From contig JAQTIA010000003.1 in the NCBI GenBank assembly GCA_029433415.1, positions 1 to 64,000 on the forward strand: 64,000 nucleotides of DNA. Reading direction: 5' to 3'. This DNA comes from Acetobacteraceae bacterium ESL0709. GTDB taxonomy: Bacteria; Pseudomonadota; Alphaproteobacteria; Acetobacterales; Acetobacteraceae. Positions 26,015 through 35,348 of this stretch are shown one piece after another; the first letter of the stretch is position 1; each line of letters opens with the position of its first letter. The position numbers were made by a program, and so were the translations under genes. The notes under the pieces are model-generated. The model saw only the letters and a program-made list of their open reading frames with translations. It did no database searches and had not been told where the DNA came from.

Positions 26015-28152
26015 CTGCAAAAACTCCTTCCCGTACCAAGAAGAAACCCATACCGCCGCGCCAGACGGATTTCTTCCCGGAACGCCAACCGATCAAGCCG
26101 AAGACGCGCCGTCTGGTCGTGCGCTCGGATTATGAACCTAATGGCGATCAGCCACGTGCCATAAAAGAGCTTGTCAGCGGACTGGAAAACGAGGAGCGCA
26201 ATCAGGTGCTTCTGGGGGTTACGGGGTCCGGCAAGACTTTTACGATGGCCAAGGTGATTGAGGCCGTACAGCGCCCCACTTTGATTATGGCGCCCAACAA
26301 GACGCTTGCTGCACAGCTCTATGCCGAGATGAAGCAGTTTTTCCCCGAGAATGCGGTTGAATATTTTGTTTCCTATTATGATTATTATCAGCCGGAAGCC
26401 TATGTTCCCCGTTCGGATACATTCATAGAAAAAGACAGTCAGCGCAATGAACAGATAGACCGTATGCGCCATGCTGCCACGCAGGCATTGCTGGAACGTA
26501 ATGATGTTATTATCGTGGCCTCGGTTTCCTGTATTTACGGTATTGGCTCACCGGAGCTGTACGCCAGTATGCGGCTTCATCTTGAAGTTGGCAGTATGAT
26601 TGAGCGGGACGGCTTGATTCGCTCTCTGGTCGAGTTGCAATATATGCGTAACGATATCGCCTTTGAGCGGGGAAGTTTTCGCGTAAGGGGGGAAGTGGTT
26701 GATATTTTCCCTGTCCAGAATGAAGATCGTGCCTGGAGAGTGAGTCTCTTTGGCGATGAGATAGAGGCAATTTACGAGTTCGATCCCCTGACAGGTCAGA
26801 AAACAGATGATCTGTCAGAAGTGATGCTTTACGCCAACTCGCACTATGTGACTCCACGCCCAACACTGAATCAGGCCATGACGGGCATTGCACAGGAGCT
26901 TGAGACGCAGCTGAAGGTCTTTCATGAGGAAGGCAAGCTCCTTGAGGCAGAGCGTTTGCAGCAAAGGACCAATTTTGATCTCGAAATGCTGGAAACAACA
27001 GGGGTGTGCAAGGGGATTGAGAATTATTCCCGCTATCTTACAGGTCGCCGTCCCGGAGATCCGCCGCCGACTTTGTTTGAATATCTTCCCGAAGATGCGC
27101 TTCTGATTATTGATGAAAGTCATGTTGCCGTGCCCCAGATTGGCGGAATGGAGCGGGGGGACTATGCTCGCAAGGCGACGCTGGCAGAATTCGGCTTCCG
27201 CTTGCCGTCATGTCTTGATAACCGGCCCCTCTCTTTTTCTGAATGGGACGCATTTCGCCCCCAGACACTTTTTGTCTCGGCAACACCGGGACCGTGGGAG
27301 ATGGAACAGACTCAAGGTGTCTATGCCGAACAGATTATCCGCCCGACCGGTCTGACGGATCCGATTACGATTGTCAGACCCGTTGAAGGGCAGGTGGATG
27401 ATTTGCTTCATGAAGTCAAGGCGACCATTGCCCAGAAAGGGCGGATTTTGGTTACGACACTGACCAAGAAGATGGCTGAGGAACTGACGGAATATCTGTC
27501 TGAAAATGGCGTACGCGTACGCTATCTTCATTCCGATATTGATACGCTGGAACGCATTGAGATTATCCGCGATTTGCGGTTGGGCACGTTTGACGTTCTG
27601 GTGGGAATCAACCTTTTGAGAGAGGGACTGGATATCCCAGAATGTGCTCTTGTGGCTATTCTTGATGCGGATAAGGAAGGTTTCCTGCGTTCCAGGACGT
27701 CCCTTATCCAGACCATAGGCCGCGCCGCGCGTAATGTTGAGGGACGCGTCCTGCTCTATGCTGATAAGATAACGGACAGTTTGCGTTACGCCATTGATGA
27801 AACAGCAAGGCGGCGCGAAAAACAGATCGCCTGGAATGAGGATCATGGCATTACGCCTCAATCCGTCAAAAGCCGTATTGCTGATTCGTTACAGGCTGAA
27901 GAGAATGTTCTTGAAGCCGAGAAAGATATTCAGCTGCGTGAGGACAAGATATCTCTTGATGCGTTGCGAAAAGAAATGCGTCAGGCGGCGTCTGAACTTG
28001 ATTTTGAAAAAGCGGCCAAGCTGCGTGATGAAATTTATCGCCGCGAGGCTGAAGAATTGGGGATGCCCGTCAATCCGCAGGGGACAATATTTCCCCATAT
28101 TTTGACGCCGGCGGCACAAAAGAAACGAAGCCGCAGAAAGAAAGAAGCCTGA
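26011..28152 (+). CDS. uvrB: Excinuclease ABC subunit B
   Basis: UvrB is the damage-verifying helicase of nucleotide excision repair. Motifs present: Walker [16 protein letters not shown], the beta-hairpin [12 protein letters not shown], Walker [14 protein letters not shown], helicase motif [15 protein letters not shown] and a C-terminal UVR motif ([15 protein letters not shown]). I take ATG 26011 (MTAKTPSR, 713 residues) as start; a TTG at 25975 is in frame and would add 12 residues but is poorly spaced from the AAGGAG site. The aldose epimerase gene follows after 1 bp. Confidence 0.95.
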   Translation: MTAKTPSRTKKKPIPPRQTDFFPERQPIKPKTRRLVVRSDYEPNGDQPRAIKELVSGLENEERNQVLLGVTGSGKTFTMAKVIEAVQRPTLIMAPNKTLAAQLYAEMKQFFPENAVEYFVSYYDYYQPEAYVPRSDTFIEKDSQRNEQIDRMRHAATQALLERNDVIIVASVSCIYGIGSPELYASMRLHLEVGSMIERDGLIRSLVELQYMRNDIAFERGSFRVRGEVVDIFPVQNEDRAWRVSLFGDEIEAIYEFDPLTGQKTDDLSEVMLYANSHYVTPRPTLNQAMTGIAQELETQLKVFHEEGKLLEAERLQQRTNFDLEMLETTGVCKGIENYSRYLTGRRPGDPPPTLFEYLPEDALLIIDESHVAVPQIGGMERGDYARKATLAEFGFRLPSCLDNRPLSFSEWDAFRPQTLFVSATPGPWEMEQTQGVYAEQIIRPTGLTDPITIVRPVEGQVDDLLHEVKATIAQKGRILVTTLTKKMAEELTEYLSENGVRVRYLHSDIDTLERIEIIRDLRLGTFDVLVGINLLREGLDIPECALVAILDADKEGFLRSRTSLIQTIGRAARNVEGRVLLYADKITDSLRYAIDETARRREKQIAWNEDHGITPQSVKSRIADSLQAEENVLEAEKDIQLREDKISLDALRKEMRQAASELDFEKAAKLRDEIYRREAEELGMPVNPQGTIFPHILTPAAQKKRSRRKKEA

Positions 28153-28153
28153 T

Positions 28154-29068
28154 ATGACCGAAACGGATATCCCATCGCCCTTGGTGCTTGAAAAGGGTAA
28201 AGCCAGACTCGAGATTTTACCCCATATTGGCGGGGCCATCGGCAGCTGGAGTTTTGATCAGAAAGAGATTTTCCATCCCCGTTCAGACAGCTCTCTTACT
28301 GCACAGGGAAGGGTGGCTGTAGCGGCTTATCCGCTCGTTCCTTATTCCAACCGTATTAATCAGGGACGTTTTTCTTTCGGCGATGAGGATTATCAGCTGT
28401 CGCCCAATCGGGAGGGGTCTCCTCATCCCATTCATGGTAATGGCTGGGAAAATCCATGGAATGTCGTACACAGGACGGACACGCACGCCATCCTGGTCTT
28501 CGATTTTAGACCTGATCATACGGAGAAAGCCGATTCTCACTGGCCTTTTGCCTATCGGGCCGTGTTGTCTTATGTCCTCTACGAAAAGGTCCTTGAAGTT
28601 CAGATGGTTCTGGAGAGTCGCGACGAAAAGACTCAGCCTGTAGGGCTTGGTTTTCATCCTTTTCTGCATTGTGGCCAGACTTCCGAGCTGTCTTTTTCCT
28701 CCAAAGCTGTCTGGTTGAATGGAGAAGATGGATTGCCGAGGGGAAAAGTGCCTTCAGCGGGAGAATGGTCTTTTACTAATCCCGTATCCTTTTATGACCG
28801 TTCCCTGGATAATGTTTTTACGGAATTTGGCGGAGAAGCTCTTTTAAAGCGGGGCGAGGGATTTCCCGACGTGAAAATTTCTGCTGATTCTGTCTTTACG
28901 CATCTTGTGGTGTTTTCGCCGGAAAAGAGTGATTTTGTGGCCATAGAGCCTGTGACCATGATGACGGATGCGTTCAACCATCCAGAAGTGGCTGATCGTG
29001 GCGTACAGGTTCTCAAGGCGGGACAGCGTATTGGAGGGACGATACGCTTCCATCTGGGCGACCATTAG
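28154..29068 (+). CDS. Aldose 1-epimerase family protein
   Basis: A beta-sandwich mutarotase-like protein of 304 residues that probably interconverts sugar anomers. Family features are the conserved PLVPYSNRI near residue 63, PHPIHGNGW (His, about 93-98), and GLGFHPFLH (His) followed later by a C-terminal FVAIEPVTMMTDAFN with the catalytic-type glutamate. The start lies 1 bp after the uvrB stop, suggesting co-transcription without a functional link. Substrate is not evident; it is closer to the GalM-like group than to YeaD. Confidence 0.85.
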   Translation: MTETDIPSPLVLEKGKARLEILPHIGGAIGSWSFDQKEIFHPRSDSSLTAQGRVAVAAYPLVPYSNRINQGRFSFGDEDYQLSPNREGSPHPIHGNGWENPWNVVHRTDTHAILVFDFRPDHTEKADSHWPFAYRAVLSYVLYEKVLEVQMVLESRDEKTQPVGLGFHPFLHCGQTSELSFSSKAVWLNGEDGLPRGKVPSAGEWSFTNPVSFYDRSLDNVFTEFGGEALLKRGEGFPDVKISADSVFTHLVVFSPEKSDFVAIEPVTMMTDAFNHPEVADRGVQVLKAGQRIGGTIRFHLGDH

Positions 29069-29094
29069 GTCAGTTTGCCAAAAGGTTAAATATT

Positions 29095-29583
29095 ATGGCT
29101 GAGAAACCCTCGCTCAAGCAGTATCTCTCTCCGCAGGGAGCTGAGCGTATGCGCGCCGAACTAAGGCAACTTTCCCAGGAAGAACGCCCCAAAGTTGTGG
29201 AAATCGTTTCCTGGGCTGCCGGAAACGGGGACCGATCGGAAAATGCCGATTACCAATATGGGAAAAGGCGTTTGAGAGAGATTGACCGTCGCCTGCGTTT
29301 TCTGACCAAACGGCTTGATGACGCTATCATTATCGATCCTGCAGCCCAGACGAATCGCGAGCAGGTTTTTTTCGGAGCTACGGTTCGTTATGTTGATGAA
29401 GAAGACCGCGAGCATGAAGTCACCCTTCTGGGTGTGGATGAAGCAGCATTGGAACGGGGAGAGGTCAGTCTGGTCTCACCAGTTGCCAGAGCTCTTATGA
29501 GAGCACGTGTTGGTGACGAAGTGACTTTGCAAACCCCGTCAGGGCCTTTACTGATTGAAGTGCTTTCAATTCGTTATCCCTGA
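29095..29583 (+). CDS. greB: Transcription elongation factor GreB
   Basis: Gre factors rescue backtracked RNA polymerase by stimulating transcript cleavage. The 162-residue protein has the N-terminal coiled coil with the acidic tip in [20 protein letters not shown], which is GreB-like ([12 protein letters not shown]), and the C-terminal FKBP-like domain ([22 protein letters not shown]). It lies between the epimerase and gshB genes on the same strand with short spacers. Confidence 0.93.
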   Translation: MAEKPSLKQYLSPQGAERMRAELRQLSQEERPKVVEIVSWAAGNGDRSENADYQYGKRRLREIDRRLRFLTKRLDDAIIIDPAAQTNREQVFFGATVRYVDEEDREHEVTLLGVDEAALERGEVSLVSPVARALMRARVGDEVTLQTPSGPLLIEVLSIRYP

Positions 29584-29603
29584 TTTCTATTACCTATAAG
29601 GAT

Positions 29604-30602
29604 ATGGCTATGTCTTTGTGTTCATCGCCTCTTCGTGTTGCTGTGCAGATGGATCCTCTCGAAGGAGTGAATATTGACGGCGATTCCACTTTTGCCCTGA
29701 TGTTGGAAGCGCAAAAGCGTGGCTATGAACTTTTTGAATATCACCCGACGTCTCTGGCGCTGACGGAAGGTTCCGGGGAAGGGGCGTCATCTTCAGGGAG
29801 GCTGTATGCCAGGGCGCGCCCGGTCGAGGTACAGCGCATGCAGGGTGATCATGCTCATTTCGGCAAAGTTGAAACCCTTGACCTCTCAACGACCGATGTT
29901 GTGCTGATGCGTCAGGATCCACCTTTTGATATGGGCTATATTACAGCGACCCATATGCTTGAGCATGTGCATGGTACGGGCGAGGGCAAAACGCTCGTCG
30001 TTAATGACCCTGTTGCGGTCAGAAACGCGCCGGAGAAGTTGCTCGTAACCCATTTTCCTCATTTGATGCCTCCAACATTGGTGACATGGGACCGGGAAGC
30101 TATCGCTGAGTTTCGGGCTCGTTACCGCGATATTATTCTCAAGCCACTTTTTGGCAATGGTGGTGCCGGGATATTCCGCGTGAAAGAGGGAGATGAGAAT
30201 TTCAGCTCTCTTCTGGAGATGCATTTTGCTACGTCGCGAGAGCCTCTAATGGTGCAGCGTTATGAGCCTGCCGTAAGGCAGGGTGACAAGCGCATCATTC
30301 TGGTTGACGGAGAAGCTGTCGGAGCGATCAATCGCGTGCCTGCGCAGGGAGAGGCGCGTTCCAACATGCATGTAGGAGGACGGGCCGAACGTGTCGGTCT
30401 GACGCCGCGTGACAGGGAGATATGCGCGGAGATAGGACCTTATTTAAGAGAAAACGGGCTGATTTTTACCGGCATTGATGTTATCGGAAAATGGCTGACC
30501 GAGATTAATGTTACGTCTCCGACAGGATTGCAGGAGCTTGATCGTTTTGATGATATCAACAGCGCCGGCTTGATCTGGGATGCTATTGAAAAAAGACTAT
30601 AG
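29604..30602 (+). CDS. gshB: Glutathione synthase
   Basis: GshB joins gamma-glutamylcysteine and glycine with ATP. The 332-residue ATP-grasp enzyme opens with [20 protein letters not shown], then has [26 protein letters not shown] and the C-terminal [14 protein letters not shown], all typical. An insertion around residues 55-65 ([11 protein letters not shown]) lengthens it slightly against E. coli (316). TATAAGGAT precedes the ATG. Confidence 0.96.
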   Translation: MAMSLCSSPLRVAVQMDPLEGVNIDGDSTFALMLEAQKRGYELFEYHPTSLALTEGSGEGASSSGRLYARARPVEVQRMQGDHAHFGKVETLDLSTTDVVLMRQDPPFDMGYITATHMLEHVHGTGEGKTLVVNDPVAVRNAPEKLLVTHFPHLMPPTLVTWDREAIAEFRARYRDIILKPLFGNGGAGIFRVKEGDENFSSLLEMHFATSREPLMVQRYEPAVRQGDKRIILVDGEAVGAINRVPAQGEARSNMHVGGRAERVGLTPRDREICAEIGPYLRENGLIFTGIDVIGKWLTEINVTSPTGLQELDRFDDINSAGLIWDAIEKRL

Positions 30603-30617
30603 GAAAGCGAAACGCTC

Positions 30618-30974
30618 TCACGATTCTTTTACCGGTGGAGCCGTGGTCTCTTTGACATCGTTTTTGTCTTTAGGTGGAGGCGTGTTTGTGTCTGGTTCTG
30701 GTGGTGGAGTTTCTGGCGTCGTGTCATCTGCATCATCAGAAACATGTTTATGTTTTAGTTCAGGCTTGGGGCGGAAAGCATCATAAGGAAATGGCAGGAG
30801 CTGCTCTGGTTCTTCGCCTTCCTTGAGGGGAGGGAGTTCAGGGATTTTGTCGTGTGTGAAACGATTGACAAACCATGATTTGATTTTGTCTTTCTCGCGT
30901 ATGTAGAACAGACTTCCCCAGAAAAAGACAGTCGCTGTCCCGATCGCTACATTCAGAAAAGAAACGTGAGACAT
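30618..30974 (-). CDS. Small membrane-anchored proline-rich hypothetical protein
   Basis: A 118-residue protein with one N-terminal membrane helix (NVAIGTATVFFWGSLFYI, about 8-25) followed by a charged and then Pro/Thr/Asp-rich tail (PEPDTNTPPPKDKND). GGGAG precedes the ATG. It is convergent with gshB and divergent from the methyltransferase gene. No family is recognised; the tail looks disordered and may lie in the periplasm or cytoplasm. Confidence 0.6.
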   Translation of the reverse strand: MSHVSFLNVAIGTATVFFWGSLFYIREKDKIKSWFVNRFTHDKIPELPPLKEGEEPEQLLPFPYDAFRPKPELKHKHVSDDADDTTPETPPPEPDTNTPPPKDKNDVKETTAPPVKES

Positions 30975-31159
30975 GATTTCTCCCTCTGGCAGAGTTGTGT
31001 CTGTCCTTCAATAAGTTTATTTTAACAAAAGATGCGTCGTCAGTCTTGCCGGAAAATGTTTTTCGGGGTGCAAGAATCAAGAATAGAGTGTGTTTGGGCG
31101 CATAATCATGGTAAGTCCTTTGCAGGATAGAGCAAAGACGAATAAGGTCCCGTAAGTTC

Positions 31160-31804
31160 ATGATGTCTTCCGATCAAACTCGTAATCTCCTTGATGCTGA
31201 TAGTGTCAGAAATGCCTATAGACGGTGGGCTGGCATTTATGACGTTGTTTTTGGCGGTGTTTCCGCTTTCGGGCGTCATAGGGCGGTTGCGGCCGTTAAT
31301 GCCCTTCCAGGTGAAAAGGTGCTGGAGGTCGGTGTCGGAACGGGACTCTCTCTACCGTCCTATCGTGCAGATAAACTGATTACCGGGATCGATCTGTCTG
31401 GCGATATGCTTGCCAAGGCGCGTCAACGCGTTCGACGCAAGGGCTTGTGCAATGTCGAGGCCCTCCTGGAAATGGACGCGGAAGCAACTGATTTCGAAAA
31501 ACACAGTTTTGATATTGCTGTGGCCATGTTTGTCGCCTCTGTGGCTCCCCATCCCAAGAAATTGCTTCAGGAACTCAAAAGAGTGGTCAAACCGGGGGGG
31601 CACATTCTTTTTGTTAATCATTTTCAGGCTTATAGCGGTTTCCGCCTGACTATTGAGCAGATCATGGCGCGTGCCTCTCGTACGCTAGGATGGCATCCTG
31701 ATTTTGCCCTTGATGATCTGCTTTCCAATCAGGATATCATCAAGGCGACCATTACGCCTGTTCCTCCCTTGGGGTTGTTTACGCTTGTGACATTGCCTCA
31801 GTAA
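31160..31804 (+). CDS. SAM-dependent methyltransferase, PmtA-like
   Basis: A 214-residue class I methyltransferase. The SAM-binding glycine motif is KVLEVGVGTGLSLPSY (53-68), motif II is GIDLSGDMLAKAR, and VVKPGGHILFVNHF is the post-II motif. The N-terminal YRRWAGIYDVVFG and overall length resemble the bacterial phosphatidylethanolamine N-methyltransferases (PmtA of Rhodobacter and acetic acid bacteria), which make phosphatidylcholine. A UbiE-like activity is the alternative. It stands alone, divergent from the small membrane protein gene. Confidence 0.75.
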   Translation: MMSSDQTRNLLDADSVRNAYRRWAGIYDVVFGGVSAFGRHRAVAAVNALPGEKVLEVGVGTGLSLPSYRADKLITGIDLSGDMLAKARQRVRRKGLCNVEALLEMDAEATDFEKHSFDIAVAMFVASVAPHPKKLLQELKRVVKPGGHILFVNHFQAYSGFRLTIEQIMARASRTLGWHPDFALDDLLSNQDIIKATITPVPPLGLFTLVTLPQ

Positions 31805-31944
31805 AAGATTAAAAATTCGTCATGATTTTGCGTGACATAAAAGCTGTTTGTCATTATCAATTTCCTCTCAGTAATCGTTTAATGAAAGAGGAAAAGGTCT
31901 TTCTTGGGAAGGCCGTTTCTTCGTGAAGAGCCTAGAGGTCGAAA

Positions 31945-33171
31945 GTGATCGACTATTCAGAGCAAGCCATGCCTCCTTTGTCCACGCCCCGTAGCCGTAT
32001 TGGGAGTGCCTATCTCCTTCTGGCTCTTTTTGCGGGGTTATTAGGGGGTGCGATGACGCTTCCCTTTATTAACGCGCATCCCACAACGGGGCTGATTGTC
32101 AGCCATGCATTATTGATGGGCTTTTTTGTTGTGGTGCCCGGTGTTCTGGGAGGTATGGCATATTGGCTACTGCCTCAGTCCATAGGGGCGCGGAAGATGG
32201 CCCTGCCCTCTTTTTCTCTTTTGGCATGGTTGCTTCTTGCAGTGGGGATTATCGCTCTGCCTTTACGCCCTGCCATGGCTCTGATGTTATGGTCGGTCGG
32301 TGTGACGGCTCTTTCTGTGGATCTCATTGCGACGATTCTGGAGGAAAGGTCCAAGCCCTATCGTGTACTTTCCCCTATGGTTTGGTCGTTTCTTTTCAGT
32401 GCGATTGGCCTGATGATGATTGCGCCGGTGATGATGGCGTTGCTTGTCAAAGGGAAAGTTGACCTCGACTCAGCGTCATCATTGATGACGTTTTTCCAGA
32501 TTCCGGAGTTGAGTCTTCTGATTTTGCCGGCTTTTGGTATGGTGGCTCAGGCTCTTTTGCCAGCGCGGGAGACATTTGCTGCCAAAATGGCTCCTTATCT
32601 TTTTGGTGTTATCGGGTTTCTGGCGCCGCTTTTATGGGTGAAAAGTCTGTTTTGCAGCATGCCACTCCATAATGGTTTTTATATTATGGTTCTGGCGCAG
32701 TTTGTGCCTGCACTGATTTTCCTTGTCAGTTTGTGTCTGAGTCTCTGGTCGACGTCATTCAGGCAGAGTGCAGCGCCTTACTGGGCCGTCATGGCGGTAG
32801 TCTTACTGTTCATAGGCAGTGTTTCCGCCTTGCTGTCTCCGACGCATTACGCGGCTTTTTCCGCTATTGGCGATGTCAGTCGGGGGCATCAATCCATTAT
32901 TTTTGGGAGCCTTTTGGCGCTCTGTGCCGGGTTTTATGCGTGGATGTCGCAGATTGTCCCCTTTTTCTCCAAAGGTTATCTTGAGATTGGCATTGCCCAT
33001 GCTTTTGTGACGTTTGTTGCGATGCTTTGTTTTATGTTGCCTCAGGCGCAGCTTTTTTCGGTTGTTCTGACGGCCGTAAGCATCCTCGGGTTTGTGTTTA
33101 TGGGGTTCTTTGCCTGTGCCAGCCTGAAGCAGAGGCGGGCTTCCTTAAAACGGTCTTTTGTGAAAGGCTGA
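31945..33171 (+). CDS. Degenerate cytochrome oxidase subunit I paralogue, 12-helix membrane protein
   Basis: This 408-residue multispanning protein aligns along its length with haem-copper oxidase subunit I: HALLMGFFVVVPGVLGGMAYW (from His54), FFQIPELSLLILPAFGMV (183-200, canonical FFGHPEVY) and SRGHQSIIFGSLLALCAGFY (312-331, canonical HFHYVLFGG). His54 and His315 match the two low-spin haem ligands. The CuB histidines (HPEVY His to Ile186; the HH pair replaced around 230-233) and the haem a3 ligand (to Arg313) are missing, so oxygen reduction by the normal centre is impossible. The start is GTG 31945 with GAGGT upstream; ATG 31969 is an alternative. ctaB follows after 6 bp. Confidence 0.7.
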   Translation: MIDYSEQAMPPLSTPRSRIGSAYLLLALFAGLLGGAMTLPFINAHPTTGLIVSHALLMGFFVVVPGVLGGMAYWLLPQSIGARKMALPSFSLLAWLLLAVGIIALPLRPAMALMLWSVGVTALSVDLIATILEERSKPYRVLSPMVWSFLFSAIGLMMIAPVMMALLVKGKVDLDSASSLMTFFQIPELSLLILPAFGMVAQALLPARETFAAKMAPYLFGVIGFLAPLLWVKSLFCSMPLHNGFYIMVLAQFVPALIFLVSLCLSLWSTSFRQSAAPYWAVMAVVLLFIGSVSALLSPTHYAAFSAIGDVSRGHQSIIFGSLLALCAGFYAWMSQIVPFFSKGYLEIGIAHAFVTFVAMLCFMLPQAQLFSVVLTAVSILGFVFMGFFACASLKQRRASLKRSFVKG

Positions 33172-33177
33172 CCGGAT

Positions 33178-34140
33178 ATGTCTCATAGCGCGTCTTCACC
33201 CTCTTTTGTTACAGGGCTTAAAGACTTTTTCAGGCTTGAGGGACAGGATGGGGATGCTTCCCTGAGAGAATGGATCAGTCTGTTAAAGCCACGCGTTATC
33301 TCTCTTGTGGTTTTTACAGGGTGGGCGGGGATGGCTGTTGCTCCTCGTCATTTGCCTCTTATCATTAGTCTTATGACAATTATTTCGATCTGTCTGGGGG
33401 CGGGGGCGGCGGGTGCTATTAATATGTGGTACGACCGCGATATTGATGCGGTGATGAAGCGTACGAGCGTAAGGCCTGTACCCGCAGGACGTGTTTCGCC
33501 TGAGAGTACGCTAATTTTTGCTGTAGTGTTGTCAGTGCTGTCAGTGGTCCTGTTATGGCTGGCGACAAATGCTCTTGCGGCCTTTATTTTGGCTTTCTCA
33601 ATTTTCTTTTATGGCGTGATTTACACAATGTGGCTGAAACGTCGGACGCCACAGAATATCGTCATCGGTGGTGCTGCGGGAGCGTTTCCGCCCATGATTG
33701 GTTGGGCAGCGGCTATGGATTCGCTTGATGTTTTGCCCATCAGTATGTTTGCCATTGTGTTTTTATGGACGCCGCCACATTTCTGGTCGCTTTCACTTTA
33801 TGCCTGCAAGGATTATGACAAGGCGGGGATCCCCATGCTGCCTGTTATAAAAGGTGCACGTCATACACGCTGGCAGATTTTTATTTATACCCTGATTCTG
33901 ACGGCTGTTTCGCTGGCACCCAGTGTTGTTGGGCAATGCGGCTGGTTTTACACTGTCTGTGCTACGTTGCTCGATGGCGGCTTTATTTTCTTTGCTGTGA
34001 AAGTTTTACTTGACCGGCAGGATGAAAAAGGGGTTAGCTTGACGGGTGACAAGCCAGCGCGTCTGGCCTTCAGATATTCGTTGGCTTATCTCTTTTTTCT
34101 GTTTAGTTCGTTGTTGATTGACAGGATTTTACTAGCATGA
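33178..34140 (+). CDS. ctaB: Protoheme IX farnesyltransferase (haem O synthase)
   Basis: CtaB/CyoE adds a farnesyl group to haem b to make haem O for terminal oxidases. The 320-residue UbiA-family membrane protein has the first Asp-rich motif NMWYDRDIDAVMKRT and the second YACKDYDKAGIPML, with about eight membrane helices. It follows the subunit I-like gene by 6 bp and overlaps the next small gene in ATGA form, so the three are probably one operon. Confidence 0.93.
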   Translation: MSHSASSPSFVTGLKDFFRLEGQDGDASLREWISLLKPRVISLVVFTGWAGMAVAPRHLPLIISLMTIISICLGAGAAGAINMWYDRDIDAVMKRTSVRPVPAGRVSPESTLIFAVVLSVLSVVLLWLATNALAAFILAFSIFFYGVIYTMWLKRRTPQNIVIGGAAGAFPPMIGWAAAMDSLDVLPISMFAIVFLWTPPHFWSLSLYACKDYDKAGIPMLPVIKGARHTRWQIFIYTLILTAVSLAPSVVGQCGWFYTVCATLLDGGFIFFAVKVLLDRQDEKGVSLTGDKPARLAFRYSLAYLFFLFSSLLIDRILLA

Positions 34141-34256
34141 TGAATGGACACAATCTTTCATCACGCCGTCGGATAAGCCGGCTTTTGGGGATAGTGGTGG
34201 GGCTGTTATTTGTGGCGCTTGCGCTTTTTAATATTGCCCTTTATCAACTTTGCTAA
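34137..34256 (+). CDS. 39-residue single-helix membrane protein, CoxF-like
   Basis: ATG 34137 overlaps the ctaB stop (ATGA) and opens a frame reading MMNGHNLSSRRRISRLLG and then a hydrophobic helix (IVVGLLFVALALFNIALY) ending in QLC. Short single-helix proteins of this build (CoxF) follow ctaB in alphaproteobacterial oxidase operons. Too short for most gene finders, but the coupling, the basic N-terminus and the following terminator support it. Confidence 0.6.
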   Translation: MMNGHNLSSRRRISRLLGIVVGLLFVALALFNIALYQLC

Positions 34257-34302
34257 ATGCTGAAATCCTAAAAAAACTGACTTCAGTCTGAGCGGATTGA
34301 TG

Positions 34303-34348
34303 AAAAAAGAACGCCTCTACCTGATTACGGGGAGAGGCGTTCTTTTTT
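34303..34348. terminator. Bidirectional intrinsic terminator
   Basis: AAAAAAGAACGCCTCT (34303-34318) pairs perfectly with AGAGGCGTTCTTTTTT (34333-34348) around a 14-nt loop, giving T-runs on both strands. It serves the ctaB operon from the left and the Tim44-like gene cluster from the right. Confidence 0.92.
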
Positions 34349-34385
34349 TATTTAGGCTCATTACCAGCAGTTGCCCCGTTTCAGG

Positions 34386-35348
34386 TCAGCCTGCCTGTTG
34401 TATGGCTGAAAGGACCCAGTTCCCGCGGCCATCTGCCTTGACAAAGGTCCATAGTTCCGTGACGGTCTGTGGCTCTGTCTGACTACCATCAATGACATTG
34501 CCCATATTATCTGTCGTGACGTCAATCAGACTGTAGCGCATGGCAACTGTGGCGTAGGTCAGCGTTCCTTCACGCCATGCTTCAGAAAGATCCCCTTGCA
34601 GGAATTGGACGTTGGAGAGGATGTTACGGGCTCCCCGGCTGGCAAGGTCAGAAAGCTGTTCTCCAAAATACTGTGCCATTTCAGGCGTTGTCATGCTTTT
34701 CAGGGCATTCATGTTCTGCGCGCTCCAGGCAGACTGAATTTGCAGAAGCAAAGACTGAAACGCTGTGAAATCTTCCGACTTCAGAGAAACCGGCACTCTT
34801 TGTTGGGGAGGATACCCACTGGCAGGACTTCCAGTCACGCCGGGTGTCATGCCTGGTTGGGAGGGCTTTCTCCATAACTTCATCAGCAGGGAGACGAAAA
34901 AGACTACGGCAAGAATTTGTATCAGAATGCCAAGGAAGGACCAGCCATTAGCCATTCCGCCAAACAGGCCGTGCCCACTCAGCAGGCCAAAAAGTCCTGC
35001 CCCCAAGAATCCACCGGCAAATCCTGCCAGCATGGGATGACGTGCAGTGAAAGAGGGGCGATAGCCATTCATCATGGGAGCACGGGACATCATGCCTGGC
35101 GCGGCTCCCATAGGGACTGCGGGCCTGTCCATGGGGCGTGGCGGCGGCGTCATGCTCCTCTCCATGGGACGGGACCAGTTGGGCGTAATGGTCGTGCTCC
35201 GGGGAGCGCTCCATGTCTGTGAGCCGCGGCTCCCGAATGATGAGCCCTTTCCGGCACGAGCCAGACTGTCAGGGGCCTGTAGCAGGGTGAAGAGGGCCAG
35301 AAAAGCAATAGAAAAGGAACGGGAGGGGTAGGACGACATAAAATTCAT
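34386..35348 (-). CDS. Tim44-like domain protein, exported
   Basis: A 320-residue protein with a signal peptide (SFSIAFLALFTLLQAPDSLA), a Ser/Pro/Met-rich low-complexity linker (about 30-105), one or two membrane helices (FLGAGLFGLLSGHGLF; ILIQILAVVFFVSLLMKLW, about 145-163) and a C-terminal Tim44-like domain (about 195-318, from DFTAFQSLLLQIQSAW). In bacteria such proteins are membrane-associated and of unclear function. It overlaps the pmbA stop by 4 bp (ATGA) and is last in the thrC-M16-pmbA cluster. A second Tim44-like gene lies at 62757. Confidence 0.8.
   Translation of the reverse strand: MNFMSSYPSRSFSIAFLALFTLLQAPDSLARAGKGSSFGSRGSQTWSAPRSTTITPNWSRPMERSMTPPPRPMDRPAVPMGAAPGMMSRAPMMNGYRPSFTARHPMLAGFAGGFLGAGLFGLLSGHGLFGGMANGWSFLGILIQILAVVFFVSLLMKLWRKPSQPGMTPGVTGSPASGYPPQQRVPVSLKSEDFTAFQSLLLQIQSAWSAQNMNALKSMTTPEMAQYFGEQLSDLASRGARNILSNVQFLQGDLSEAWREGTLTYATVAMRYSLIDVTTDNMGNVIDGSQTEPQTVTELWTFVKADGRGNWVLSAIQQAG

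Noticed and set aside
30838-31161. 107-codon minus-strand frame upstream of the small proline-rich gene
   Set aside because: It overlaps the better supported membrane-anchored frame out of phase and has no start signal.
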